A DNA stretch of 48,863 bases from Telmatospirillum sp. Its GTDB lineage: Bacteria > Pseudomonadota > Alphaproteobacteria > Rhodospirillales > Magnetospirillaceae. The stretch spans positions 1 to 48,863 of the forward strand of contig WASQ01000129.1 of NCBI GenBank assembly GCA_009712185.1, read 5' to 3'. How positions within the stretch are numbered: the stretch's first letter is position 1; every line of letters begins with the position of its first letter. A program made the position numbers and the translations under genes. This document shows, in pieces, positions 8,930 to 17,097 of this stretch. Below the pieces are notes generated by a model. The model worked only from the letters and a program-made list of their open reading frames with translations, did not search any database and was not told the origin of the DNA.

Positions 8930-9329
8930 GGCCGGCTCCGCAGAGCGCTGGGGCCTGTGCCGGAAAACGAATGGGGGCGGGATCGGTGTCGTGAAACGTT
9001 TACATATCGTGACCCAGAAAAACCTGCGCTTACCATCGGTTCCTCCCGATTGTTCGAAGTCAGTGACGGGACTAGGTGTTGCCGGATCCGGACGTTTCGG
9101 AACACACAGGAGATTGTGTTGTTGCCGACAGAACAAACTCTCCTGTTAGTTGTTGGCGAAGGATAGGGAGGGGCCTAAGGGCTGTCAATCGGCTTTCCGG
9201 TTTCCATTGAAGGCGTTCCGGCCTATGGAATCCAGGCAATAAGCCCTGTTCAGGTCTTAAGATCTAGGCCGTTGGCCAAGGTCGGTGGATGGCGTATGGA
9301 GGGTTGCGCCGGGGGAGCCTCCAACCGGA
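8930..9329. other. 400-bp intergenic region upstream of the LacI-type operon
   Basis: No gene seen. It holds the presumed promoter and operator of the lacI-type operon at its left side, and the 3' flank of the diguanylate cyclase gene at its right side. Near 9131-9153 there is an imperfect inverted repeat (AACAAACT with AGTTGTT) of unknown meaning. No T-tailed terminator hairpin is evident. Confidence 0.4.
8991..9004. promoter_or_regulatory. Putative LacI-family operator (AAACGTTT core)
   Basis: The core AAACGTTT (8994-9001) is a perfect palindrome with the central CG typical of LacI/PurR-family operators. On one side it extends to the classic half site TGTAAACG; the other side is weaker (GTGAAACG). 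It lies 62 bp upstream of the LacI-type regulator start, where an autoregulatory operator for the whole operon would be expected. Core and location are seen; binding is inferred. Confidence 0.5.
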
Positions 9330-11279
9330 TCAGTCCGGCGTTTCCCCTGTGATGCCGTCGCGGAAAACCTGGATCCGGTTCCGCCCCTGCTGCTTGGCGC
9401 GGTACATGGCATCGTCGGCATTTTTCGACAGCTCGATGGCGTCCACCCCGTTCTCGGGGAACAGGGCGACACCAATACTGGCTGAAATCAAAAGCCGTTC
9501 GCCTGCCAGAAGAAAGTCGTGGCAGAGCGCGGCCCTGATCTTTTCCGCGACTTGCAGCGCGTCGGCGGACGATCCGACCGCCGGCAGCAGAACCACGAAC
9601 TCGTCCCCCCCGATCCGAGCAACCGTATCCGAATCCCGGACACAGCCGCGCATCCGGTCGGCGACTTCCTTGAGGAGGAGATCTCCGACGCCATGCCCGT
9701 GCGTGTCGTTGACGGGCTTGAACCGGTCGAGATCGACGAACATCAGCGCGACATGTTCGGCGTTCCTCCTGGCCCGGGACAGAGCCGTTTGCAGCCGGTC
9801 GGAGAACAGAGCCCGGTTGGGCAGCCCGGTCAGCGGATCATGTTGGGCCAGATGACGGATCCGGTCCTCGGTCTCGCGGCGTTCCGAGACGTCCGAGACG
9901 GTTCCGATCATTCTGAGCGGCACGCCCAGGCCGTCGCGGCTGACAACCATTCCACGAGCCTCCATCCAGCGCCAGGAGCCGTCCGGCCACCGGATCCGGT
10001 GCTCGCTGTGATAAATCGTGGCGTGACCGGCAAGACAGGCTTCGAACCGGTTCCGTTCCTCTGCCAAATCCTCGGGGTGGATGTGGGAGGTCCAGCTTCG
10101 GACATCGTCCACCCCGTCGCCGGACCCCAAAATCGCTTTCCAGCGGTGGGAGTAGCGAATCTCTCCCTTTTCCACATGCCAGTCCCACACCCCGTCGCCG
10201 GCACCCTCCAGAGCGAAGCGCCAACATGCCTCGCTTTCCTTCAGTTCCCGGGTCATTTCCTCGGCAATTTCCCGGGCGCGTTCCCGCGCGGTGGCCATCT
10301 GCCGGGCAACGACCGTAAGCAACACGGATAGCGACAGGCCGGTCAGCAGAATGAGCACGGACATGTCCCGGCCCGGATGATTGTCAAACGCCTTAGTGGC
10401 GTGCAGCGTGACCGTCCAGCTATGCCCGGCAATGACGACGATCTCTTCCGCCGAGCGGACCCAGGGACCCGAATTTCCGTCCGCCATATCACCCAGAAAC
10501 AGCCGGCTTTCCGGAGTGACGCGGGTTCCATCGGAAATTTCCGTCACGATCCCTTCCGCCCCTTCGCCATAAAGACTGGCGATCAGATCTCCCATCCGGA
10601 AAATGCCGACGACCCAGCCGGCAAGTGCGGCGCGTCGGGTTTCGGGACTGTCATGTCTCTGACCGGTGCGGTACACCGGCAGAACCATGAGAAAACCGGG
10701 CTGGGCCGCCAGTGCCTCCTCGAACCCCAGCCGCAAGCGTCCGGACAGAACCGCGTTGCCGGAATCTCGGGCCTGCTCCATCAGCGTCCGCCGTTCGGGA
10801 TCGGAAAACAGATCGAAGCCGACGGTCGACAGATTGCGTCCGAAAGGCGGTTCGATCTGAAGGAAAGGGGCGTAGAACTCCCGTTCCCCATCCGGCCAGA
10901 CGTGAAATTGAGACAATCCTCCAGCCCGCGCCCGCTGATTGAGCGCGGCCATTCCGCCGGGACGGACCAGAGGCACCAGTCCGATGCCCTGAATGCCGGC
11001 AAAGTCGGCGCCCAGTTGCAGGGCATCCACATAACGCGAGAAGGCATCATGGCCGATTTCCCCGGTCGCGGCGAACAGGCCCTGAACGCCGCGCAGCATC
11101 TGCTCATAGGCCGCCATCCGCTGCTCGATGCGGCTGGTGGTCTGGCGAAGCTGGTAGTCAAGTGCCGACTGGAGATCGCGCACAGCAACCGTTTTCTCGT
11201 GTTGCCATGCCAGCAGCGTGGCCAGAACGGACGCGAGAAAGACGATCAGGGTCGGAAGATGGCTGAGATATCTGCGCAC
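9330..11279 (-). CDS. Membrane diguanylate cyclase with CHASE, PAS and GGDEF domains
   Basis: A 649-residue sensor enzyme that makes cyclic di-GMP. The order is a membrane helix near the N-terminus (LIVFLASVLATLLAW), a periplasmic CHASE-type sensor (about 35-300), a second membrane helix (MSVLILLTGLSLSVLLTVVA), a PAS domain with a PAC-like end (about 350-470, including WRFALEGAGDGVWDW), and a GGDEF domain (about 480-640). The active-site motif is intact as RIGGDEF (GGDEF at 557-561) with an RDSD inhibitory I-site at 548-551, so the enzyme should be active and product-inhibited. No EAL domain follows. The start is GTG at 11279, only 9 bp after the stop of a solute-binding protein gene, suggesting translational coupling and a shared signal. 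Confidence 0.93.
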   Translation of the reverse strand: MRRYLSHLPTLIVFLASVLATLLAWQHEKTVAVRDLQSALDYQLRQTTSRIEQRMAAYEQMLRGVQGLFAATGEIGHDAFSRYVDALQLGADFAGIQGIGLVPLVRPGGMAALNQRARAGGLSQFHVWPDGEREFYAPFLQIEPPFGRNLSTVGFDLFSDPERRTLMEQARDSGNAVLSGRLRLGFEEALAAQPGFLMVLPVYRTGQRHDSPETRRAALAGWVVGIFRMGDLIASLYGEGAEGIVTEISDGTRVTPESRLFLGDMADGNSGPWVRSAEEIVVIAGHSWTVTLHATKAFDNHPGRDMSVLILLTGLSLSVLLTVVARQMATARERAREIAEEMTRELKESEACWRFALEGAGDGVWDWHVEKGEIRYSHRWKAILGSGDGVDDVRSWTSHIHPEDLAEERNRFEACLAGHATIYHSEHRIRWPDGSWRWMEARGMVVSRDGLGVPLRMIGTVSDVSERRETEDRIRHLAQHDPLTGLPNRALFSDRLQTALSRARRNAEHVALMFVDLDRFKPVNDTHGHGVGDLLLKEVADRMRGCVRDSDTVARIGGDEFVVLLPAVGSSADALQVAEKIRAALCHDFLLAGERLLISASIGVALFPENGVDAIELSKNADDAMYRAKQQGRNRIQVFRDGITGETPD

Positions 11280-11288
11280 GATTTCTTC

Positions 11289-12104
11289 TTAGAAAGCGAG
11301 CAATTGTCTGGCGATATCGCCCGGGAAATATTTTTCCAGAATGGACAGCATCGTTCCGTCGTCCTTCATCGTCCGGATAAGCGCGCGCCATTTATCCTGC
11401 TCGGCGGGCGGAAGGGATTTGCGCGACATGATCAGGCCATGCGGGATGGCCGGGTCGTCGAACTCGACGATTCTGGTTGCCTCGCGGATGGAGCGTTCCT
11501 GCAGGGCGGGATAGTCGAAAGGTTCGATGATCATTCCCTGGATCTGGTTGTTCATCAGCATTTCGTACAGGGGGGAGAGAGCGCCGGCGTAACTGACCCG
11601 CTGGTTCTCTTGCAGGCGGTCGACAAAATCGTTCGCCGCGGCTCCGTATCGGAAGCTTCGGATCACACCGAGATGAAGGCGCCTGTCACGCAGGAAACCG
11701 TCCACATCCCTTGGTCCTGCGTCCTTGCGCAGGAGGAGGTAATATTTATTCGCGAAATACCAGGCGAAGGAGGCGAACACCTCCCGTTCGGGGTTGCTGA
11801 TCCCGGACAGACTGAAGTCCAGGGCGCCGGTTTCGACCAATTGCCAGATCCGCGCGCGGGGAAGAAGGGAAACGACGATCCGGCAACCGGAACGGGCGGC
11901 CAGCGCGTCCGCGATATCCCTGTCTATTCCCTGGCCCGTATCCTGGGAATAGAGCAATCCATGATCATGCAGGCCAAGTGTGAAAGGTCTCGAACAGTCG
12001 GGCTGCGTCGACGGCAGGGAGGGGGGGGCCGCACAAGCCGGTGATCCCGCCGCCGAGAGACAGAGGCAGGCGCCGAATAGCGCAACATACCAACCGCGAA
12101 CCAT
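11289..12104 (-). CDS. Periplasmic solute-binding protein, amino-acid-binding type (SBP family 3), next to a diguanylate cyclase
   Basis: A 271-residue secreted protein. A signal peptide (MVRGWYVALFGACLCLSAAG with cleavage near SPACAAPP) precedes a type 3 solute-binding fold: PFTLGLHDHGLLYSQDTGQG, then GIDRDIADALAARSGC, and a hinge near ALDFSLSGISNPER. The ATG at 12104 has GGAGG ten bases upstream. No permease or ATPase gene is near; instead the diguanylate cyclase gene begins 9 bp downstream. I infer that the pair is a sensing module in which this protein binds a ligand and signals through the CHASE/membrane region of the cyclase, rather than a transporter part. That partnership is not shown by sequence alone. 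Confidence 0.8.
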   Translation of the reverse strand: MVRGWYVALFGACLCLSAAGSPACAAPPSLPSTQPDCSRPFTLGLHDHGLLYSQDTGQGIDRDIADALAARSGCRIVVSLLPRARIWQLVETGALDFSLSGISNPEREVFASFAWYFANKYYLLLRKDAGPRDVDGFLRDRRLHLGVIRSFRYGAAANDFVDRLQENQRVSYAGALSPLYEMLMNNQIQGMIIEPFDYPALQERSIREATRIVEFDDPAIPHGLIMSRKSLPPAEQDKWRALIRTMKDDGTMLSILEKYFPGDIARQLLAF

Positions 12105-12208
12105 CTTCGGCGAACCTCCAGCCCGGGTACACTGTCTTGGCCTATGGGGCCGAAAGCGAAAGGGGATGATATTTGCGGAAATGCTTCCAAATCGCAAACC
12201 ATCCTTAT

Positions 12209-12245
12209 CAGAAAAGAAAGCCGGCGTCGTTGCCGCGACACCGGC
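12209..12245 (-). terminator. Rho-independent terminator of the metQ-like gene
   Basis: Reading on the minus strand, GCCGGTGTCG and CGACGCCGGC form a ten-base-pair stem (one G-T wobble) around a six-base loop CGGCAA, directly followed by TTTCTTTTCTG. The hairpin lies about 55 bp after the stop of the metQ-like gene and ahead of the next minus-strand gene, as expected for an intrinsic terminator separating the two units. Confidence 0.8.
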
Positions 12246-12300
12246 CATATAGGTTGTATATCATAAAGAACAATTCGCGACGAGATTGATTCTATCCTGT

Positions 12301-13092
12301 TCAGAAGGCCGGCACCACGGCAGAGCCGAACCGCTCCTTGATGAAGGACTTGATTTCCGGAGACTGATAGATCCGGACCAGTTTCGCGAACACCGGCTTA
12401 TCCTTGTCGGCTGTTCTGACCGCGATGATGTTGGCATAGGGCGAATCCTGGCTTTCCAGGACCAGGGCGTCCCGGTCCGGTTTCAACCCGACCTCCATCG
12501 CGTAATTGGTGTTGATCGCGGAGATGGTCACGTCGTCGAGAGAACGCGGCAGCTGGGCGGCGGGAAGCTCGATGATCTTGAGTTTTTTCGGATTATCGAT
12601 GATATCGAGTTGCGTCGCTTTGATACCGGCGTCGGCGCGCAGCTTCACCAACCCTTTGCTTTGCAGCAGAAGCAGGACCCGTCCCCCATTGGTGGGGTCG
12701 TTGGGAATGGCAATCTTGTCACCGTCCTTCAGATCCGCCAAACTCTTGATCTTGCGGGAATAAAGGCCGATCGGGAAGATGACCGTCCGGGCGATTGAGG
12801 TCAACGGATAGCCGCGATCCTGCACCTGGGCGTCCAGAAAGGGCTGATGCTGGAAGGAATTGGCGTCCAGATCCCCATTCACCAGTGCGGCGTTCGGCAA
12901 CTGGTAATCATCGAACTCAAGAACCTTGACGTCGATTCCGTCCTTAGCCGCCAGTTTGGCGACCTGTTCAAAAATTTCCGCATGCGGGCCGCCGGTGACA
13001 CCGACCTTGATGGTCTCCGCGCTGGCTGTTCCCGCCAGTCCCACGATCAGAAAAAGGGCCAGGGCAAAACGGCGGAACAGGCTGTCTGTCAT
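12301..13092 (-). CDS. MetQ/NlpA-family methionine-type binding protein without a lipobox
   Basis: A 263-residue NlpA/MetQ-family binding protein, of normal length. Family features include TIKVGVTGGPHAEIFEQVAK, LNNG-type loop LPNAALVNGDLDANSFQHQP and IPNDPTNGGRVLLLLQ. Members usually bind methionine and are membrane-anchored lipoproteins feeding the MetNI importer. Here the signal peptide ends LAGTASAETIK with no cysteine, so the protein should be free in the periplasm. No metN or metI gene is in the window. The ATG at 13092 follows GGAGG closely. A strong terminator follows at 12209-12245 and an unusually AT-rich promoter region precedes it, so it is probably a single-gene transcript. The ligand could be methionine or a related compound. 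Confidence 0.88.
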   Translation of the reverse strand: MTDSLFRRFALALFLIVGLAGTASAETIKVGVTGGPHAEIFEQVAKLAAKDGIDVKVLEFDDYQLPNAALVNGDLDANSFQHQPFLDAQVQDRGYPLTSIARTVIFPIGLYSRKIKSLADLKDGDKIAIPNDPTNGGRVLLLLQSKGLVKLRADAGIKATQLDIIDNPKKLKIIELPAAQLPRSLDDVTISAINTNYAMEVGLKPDRDALVLESQDSPYANIIAVRTADKDKPVFAKLVRIYQSPEIKSFIKERFGSAVVPAF

Positions 13093-13411
13093 CGGAACCT
13101 CCAAAAAAACGGTCGTCTTTAGTAGCTCCGGCCCAAAAATATATCAAGTGTTGTGTTAAATTTAAAAAACAACACTAAATTCATGTTTAATATCAAAGAA
13201 AGTAAATTTATACAAAAATAGTAATATATTAAGTGATAAAATCGAACTTAGAGTAGTAAGTCAGCATGCAAAAGTGAATATTTTTCATAAATGAAGAATT
13301 TGTTTGAGTATGTATTTAAATTGTGCTGAAAATACAACGAATAATGGCGATTCTATCCGTTATTTTTCAGCAATATAGATCTGAAATATTTGAATGATTC
13401 GCCACCCCGCC
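13093..13411. other. Very AT-rich intergenic region between the metQ-like and MFS genes
   Basis: No gene is visible. From about 13130 to 13400 the sequence is strikingly AT-rich against GC-rich coding DNA on both sides. It lies upstream of the metQ-like gene and downstream of the MFS gene, both on the minus strand, so it is promoter DNA for metQ. Such a tract could be curved, bound by nucleoid proteins, or the scar of inserted DNA. I see no riboswitch I can defend. Confidence 0.5.
13147..13176. promoter_or_regulatory. Perfect 8-base inverted repeat upstream of the metQ-like gene
   Basis: AGTGTTGT (13147-13154) and ACAACACT (13169-13176) are perfect inverted arms separated by 14 AT-only or nearly AT-only bases. 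Immediately beyond it, on the metQ side, the minus strand reads TATATT at 13138-13143, a plausible -10 box about 45 bp before the ATG. The arms would then lie across or next to the promoter, fitting an operator for a dimeric regulator. No regulator for it is identified here. Confidence 0.4.
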
Positions 13412-14818
13412 TCACTTTTCAGCGGTCTGGCGATGTCCGCTGACGGTGGCGCCGGCATTCCGGGGCAGTCCAGCGCAAACCGGCGAGGCCGCGAGAGAAA
13501 TCGCCGTGACAGTCAGAAACGCCGCGGAAAAGTCGGAAAGCATGGCATGGGCGTGGCCCTGCAACATGACCGAAAAATGCAGGGCCGCAGCGGAAACGCA
13601 AATTCCCAGAGACAGCATCAGTTGCTGGAAGGTTGTGTAGAAACTGGTGGCATCGCTCATCCGGTGCGTCGGGATGTCGGCATAAGCGATGGTGTTGTAG
13701 GCGGTGAACTGAAGGGACTGAAAAAAGCCGCCGACCAGCAGGACCCCGTAGATCGCGGCAATCGGCCAGGACGGACGGAAACAGGCGCAGAGCGCAAGGC
13801 CAAGGGTCGCGATCAGGCCATTCCAGATCAGGGTGGTCCTGAAACCGAAGCGTCTCAGGATTGGCGGCGCCGCTGCCTTCATCAACAGGGACCCCGCGGC
13901 GGTCATGAAGGTGATCGCGCCGCTTTGCGCCGCCGATTTGCCAAAGCCGAGCTGCATCATCATCGGCAGCAGGAAGGGCAGGGATCCCCCGGTGATCCGC
14001 GTCAGAGATCCAGCGATCACCGACAGTCGGAAGGTTGGAATACGCATCAGCCGGATATCGAGAATGGGCGAGGGGTGGCTGCGCGCGTGCAGAAGATAGA
14101 GGCCGCCGAACACCAGCCCTGTTCCGAGGATTGAGACCGAGGCGAAGGGCGATGTCACGCCGCGGCTGACCATTTCCAGTCCGAACATCAGACAGGCCAG
14201 CGAGATCCCTGACGAGGCCAGTCCGATCCAGTCGAAACGTCCGGTCACCGGTTCCGAGATATTGTCGATGTAACGCAGGGACAGCACCAGTCCGGCGAGG
14301 CCGATGGGAAGGTTGATGTAGAAGATCCAGCGCCAGGAAAGATAACTGACAATCGCGCCACCCAGCGGCGGCCCCAGAACCGGCCCGATCAGCGCGGGGA
14401 CCAGGAACCAGGACATGGCGGAAACCAGTTCCTCCTTGGCAACGCTGCGCATCAGGATCAGGCGTGCGACCGGTACCATCATGGCACCGCCCAGACCTTG
14501 CAGCAGGCGGGCCGTCACCAGCATCGGCAAATCGTCCGCCTGGGCGCAGAGCAGCGACCCTCCCATGAAGACGATGATCGCCGAACAGAATACGCGACGG
14601 GTCCCGAACCGGTCGGCGACCTTGCCGCTTGCCGGAATAAAGACGGCCAGGCTGAGGAGATAGGATGTCAGGGCGACGCTCATATAAAGCGGCGAGATCC
14701 CGAAACTGCGGGCCATGCTGGGTAGCGCGGTGGCGAGAACGGTGCCGTCGAACTGTTCCATGAACAGCGCGCTGGCAACGATCAGCGCCGTCCGGCGGAA
14801 ATGTGGGGCGTTGGCCAT
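13412..14818 (-). CDS. MFS multidrug exporter, DHA2 (EmrB/QacA-like) family
   Basis: A 468-residue polytopic protein with many hydrophobic helices, fitting the 14-helix DHA2 group of proton-driven drug exporters. Hallmarks are MEQFDGTVLATALPSMARSF in the first helix (the D/T/ALP signature), KVADRFGTRRVF between helices 2 and 3 (motif A), ARLLQGLGGAMMVPVARL (motif B), and LGPPLGGAIVSYLSWRWIFY (motif C and following). It expels hydrophobic compounds across the inner membrane; the substrate cannot be predicted. No EmrA-type membrane fusion partner is adjacent. It follows a LysR-type regulator on the same strand after 148 bp, so the two may be cotranscribed. Confidence 0.92.
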   Translation of the reverse strand: MANAPHFRRTALIVASALFMEQFDGTVLATALPSMARSFGISPLYMSVALTSYLLSLAVFIPASGKVADRFGTRRVFCSAIIVFMGGSLLCAQADDLPMLVTARLLQGLGGAMMVPVARLILMRSVAKEELVSAMSWFLVPALIGPVLGPPLGGAIVSYLSWRWIFYINLPIGLAGLVLSLRYIDNISEPVTGRFDWIGLASSGISLACLMFGLEMVSRGVTSPFASVSILGTGLVFGGLYLLHARSHPSPILDIRLMRIPTFRLSVIAGSLTRITGGSLPFLLPMMMQLGFGKSAAQSGAITFMTAAGSLLMKAAAPPILRRFGFRTTLIWNGLIATLGLALCACFRPSWPIAAIYGVLLVGGFFQSLQFTAYNTIAYADIPTHRMSDATSFYTTFQQLMLSLGICVSAAALHFSVMLQGHAHAMLSDFSAAFLTVTAISLAASPVCAGLPRNAGATVSGHRQTAEK

Positions 14819-14966
14819 GGGGCGGCGGAACTTTTCGAAGAAGGGGACCGGACCACCCCTTGGCGATCCGGAAAAAGGAACAGCATAGGCGAAAGCCGGG
14901 CCGGCGCAATCTCCGGTCGACGCATGACAGCGTTGTCATCGTCCTCCCGACAGCCCCGGACACCGC

Positions 14967-15839
14967 TCAGGACACGGCATCTCCGACGGGATGGAGCGGA
15001 CAAGTCCGGCCGACCACGCCAACGATGAAGTCCAGGACATCCGCCACCGAAACGGATTTCCGCAGGTCTGGATAGACGGCCAGCCACAGGTCGCGCGTCG
15101 GCGGCGCCAGGGGGACGGGCAGCCGGACCAGCCCCGAATCGGCATCCCCGATGATTGTCGGCAGAACCACCGCGCCCAGGCCGGCGCGGGCGGCCTCCTG
15201 CTGCGCGAACAGGTCGCTCGCCTGGAAAACGAGAGGACGGCCGGCCAGCAGAGTGCGCAACCATCGTTGCGACGTCACATGATCGAGGGCCGGGTCATAG
15301 CCGACGAAGGCCCAATGATCGGGATCCAGATCCTTCATCGACGCGGCGCCATAGAGCCCGAACCGGACGGTGCCGACCTTTCGGGCGACGAGGTCGGGGT
15401 CTCCGGGCGGGCTCATGCGCAGGGCGACATCGGCTTCGCCCTGGTCCAGGGCGGCCGGGCCGGAGGCCCCCGACAAGACCAGCGTGATGTCGGGATGGGC
15501 GACGTGGAAATCGCCGACATGGGGGGCGATCAGGCGGGCGGCCAGCGCCGGCGGGGCGCTGACGCGGACTTCGGCCGCCCCCCCGATCTCGCGCGCACGG
15601 CGTCCGATGGATCCGGCTGCCACCTCCATATCGGCGGCAAGGCTGGCGATGACGCGCCCCTGTGGCGTCAGCAGCGCGCGTCTCGGAAGCCGGTCCAGCA
15701 GGCGCAGGGAAAGACTTTTCTCCAGCGCGGCAACCCGGCGCCCCACGGTCGCGTGATCGACCCCGAGTTCGCGCGCGGCGGCGGACAGCGATCCCAGACG
15801 CGCCAGAACACAGAAATAGTGAAGATCCTGCCAATCCAT
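14967..15839 (-). CDS. LysR-family transcriptional regulator
   Basis: A 290-residue LysR-type regulator. The N-terminal helix-turn-helix includes FCVLARLGSLSAAARELGVD and HATVGRRVAALEKSLSLRLL. The effector-binding half (about 90-290) includes VRVSAPPALAARLIAPHV and the second-lobe segment AGLGAVVLPTIIGDADSG. It is divergent from a quinone oxidoreductase gene 119 bp away, the classic LysR-target layout, and lies upstream of the MFS exporter on its own strand. It may therefore control the oxidoreductase, the exporter, or both, perhaps in response to a quinone-like or electrophilic toxin. A GTGCA inverted repeat overlaps its leader. Family certain, target inferred. Confidence 0.93.
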   Translation of the reverse strand: MDWQDLHYFCVLARLGSLSAAARELGVDHATVGRRVAALEKSLSLRLLDRLPRRALLTPQGRVIASLAADMEVAAGSIGRRAREIGGAAEVRVSAPPALAARLIAPHVGDFHVAHPDITLVLSGASGPAALDQGEADVALRMSPPGDPDLVARKVGTVRFGLYGAASMKDLDPDHWAFVGYDPALDHVTSQRWLRTLLAGRPLVFQASDLFAQQEAARAGLGAVVLPTIIGDADSGLVRLPVPLAPPTRDLWLAVYPDLRKSVSVADVLDFIVGVVGRTCPLHPVGDAVS

Positions 15840-15844
15840 GATCT

Positions 15845-15858
15845 GTGCAAAAATGCAC
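15845..15858. promoter_or_regulatory. Inverted repeat in the LysR/quinone-oxidoreductase divergent promoter
   Basis: GTGCA-AAAA-TGCAC is a perfect inverted repeat lying 6-19 bases before the LysR start codon, so protein bound there would also cover the ribosome-site region of the gene's leader. It sits in the 119-bp region shared with the divergent quinone oxidoreductase. LysR regulators commonly bind dyads in such regions and repress themselves. The surrounding 60 bases are AT-rich, fitting a promoter. Confidence 0.45.
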
Positions 15859-15958
15859 TATTATTGTGAAACTTTATAGAATTTTCGCACATTAGAGACT
15901 CGTGGTTTTCTGTCTTCGCCCGGGCCCGTCGGCATCGGATGACCAGGAGGAGGACAGG

Positions 15959-16927
15959 ATGACAACAGTTGTCGAGATTGCCGCCCATGGCGGACCTGAG
16001 GTTTTGATGGCGAGGGATCTGCCGCTGCGCCCCCCGGGAGAGGGGGAGGTCCGGATCCGCCAGGAGGCGATCGGCGTCAATTTCCTGGACGTCTATTTTC
16101 GACGGGGAACCCATCGGCCACCGGCACTTCCCGCGGTTCTGGGGGTCGAAGGGGCAGGCGTGGTCGAAGCGGTCGGACCGGCGGTCCAGGATATCCGGAT
16201 CGGTGACCGGGTTGCCTACGCAGGCATGCCGCTCGGGGGCTATGCCGGATCCAGGATCATCCGTGAGGAACGGCTGTTGCCCCTTCCGGATGACGTGTCA
16301 GCTTCCGATGCCGCCGCCAGTCTTTTGCGCGGACTGACAGCCTGGATGCTGCTTCATCGTGTCCGGACCGTCGTCCCCGGCGAATGGATCCTTGTCCACG
16401 CGGCGGCCGGCGGACTGGGGCAGTTGGTCTCGCGCTGGGCCAAAAACAGGGGGGCACGGGTGATCGGCACCGTCGGACGGGCTTCCAAGCGCGAGGTCGC
16501 ACTGGCCGCCGGCGCGGACCATGTCCTTCTTCATTCGGACGATGGATGGGCCGCCGATGCGGTCCGGATCGCCGACGGCGAAGGAGTTCATCTCGCCATC
16601 GATGGAATAGGGGGCGCCATGCTGGCGTCGACGCTGTCAACGGTCCGGCCCTTCGGCACCTGTGCGAGCGTCGGCTGGCCGGCCGGTCCGGTACCGCCGA
16701 TCGCCATTGCGGAGCTTGCGCCCAACGTTGCGCTGATGCGTCCCAGTATCATCTCGTTCGTTGAGGACGTCGACGGCTACCGTCGCGCCGCGAAGGCGTT
16801 TTTCCAGGAAATCCGGAACGGCCTGATCCCCTCCCGGCCTCGACTCTATGCGCTCGCGGACGCCGCTCAGGCGCATGCGGATCTCGAGGCCGGACAAACC
16901 ACCGCCGGGATCATCCTGGTTCCGTGA
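15959..16927 (+). CDS. NADPH:quinone oxidoreductase, zinc-free MDR family (QorA-like)
   Basis: A 322-residue medium-chain dehydrogenase/reductase of the quinone oxidoreductase type. Visible features are the GroES-like N-terminal part (AIGVNFLDVYFRRGTH, VLGVEGAGVVEAVGPAVQ), and the NADPH-binding Rossmann fold ILVHAAAGGLGQLVSRWAK with the AAxGGxG pattern. There is no structural or catalytic zinc cysteine cluster, as expected for this subgroup. Such enzymes reduce quinones and reactive enones in the cytoplasm using NADPH. The ATG at 15959 follows a strong AGGAGGAGGACAGG ribosome site. It is divergent from a LysR regulator that probably controls it. A hairpin follows the stop at 16956-16985. Confidence 0.93.
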   Translation: MTTVVEIAAHGGPEVLMARDLPLRPPGEGEVRIRQEAIGVNFLDVYFRRGTHRPPALPAVLGVEGAGVVEAVGPAVQDIRIGDRVAYAGMPLGGYAGSRIIREERLLPLPDDVSASDAAASLLRGLTAWMLLHRVRTVVPGEWILVHAAAGGLGQLVSRWAKNRGARVIGTVGRASKREVALAAGADHVLLHSDDGWAADAVRIADGEGVHLAIDGIGGAMLASTLSTVRPFGTCASVGWPAGPVPPIAIAELAPNVALMRPSIISFVEDVDGYRRAAKAFFQEIRNGLIPSRPRLYALADAAQAHADLEAGQTTAGIILVP

Positions 16928-16955
16928 TGGGCGCATCGCCAGCCGGTCAGGGCGT

Positions 16956-16985
16956 CTGCCGGGAGGGGATTTCTCTTTCCGGCAG
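16956..16985. terminator. Hairpin after the quinone oxidoreductase gene, possible terminator
   Basis: CTGCCGG (16956-16962) pairs perfectly with CCGGCAG (16979-16985) around a 16-base loop that can pair further (GAG with CTC). It starts 28 bp after the stop codon. No run of T follows the stem, so if it ends transcription it is not a classical intrinsic terminator. Confidence 0.35.
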
Positions 16986-17097
16986 GCTCTTAGGCAGACA
17001 TAATCAAACCATCAGAAACTCCAGCTATCTGCGGTATTGATCTGGAAAATGAAAACCATTGATCAAAACTGAAGATGATAATCACGTGAGGAAAAAG

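Noticed and set aside
13093-13411. SAM riboswitch upstream of the metQ-like gene
   Set aside because: The leader after the likely promoter is under 50 bases, and the AT-rich part shows no riboswitch core I can recognise.
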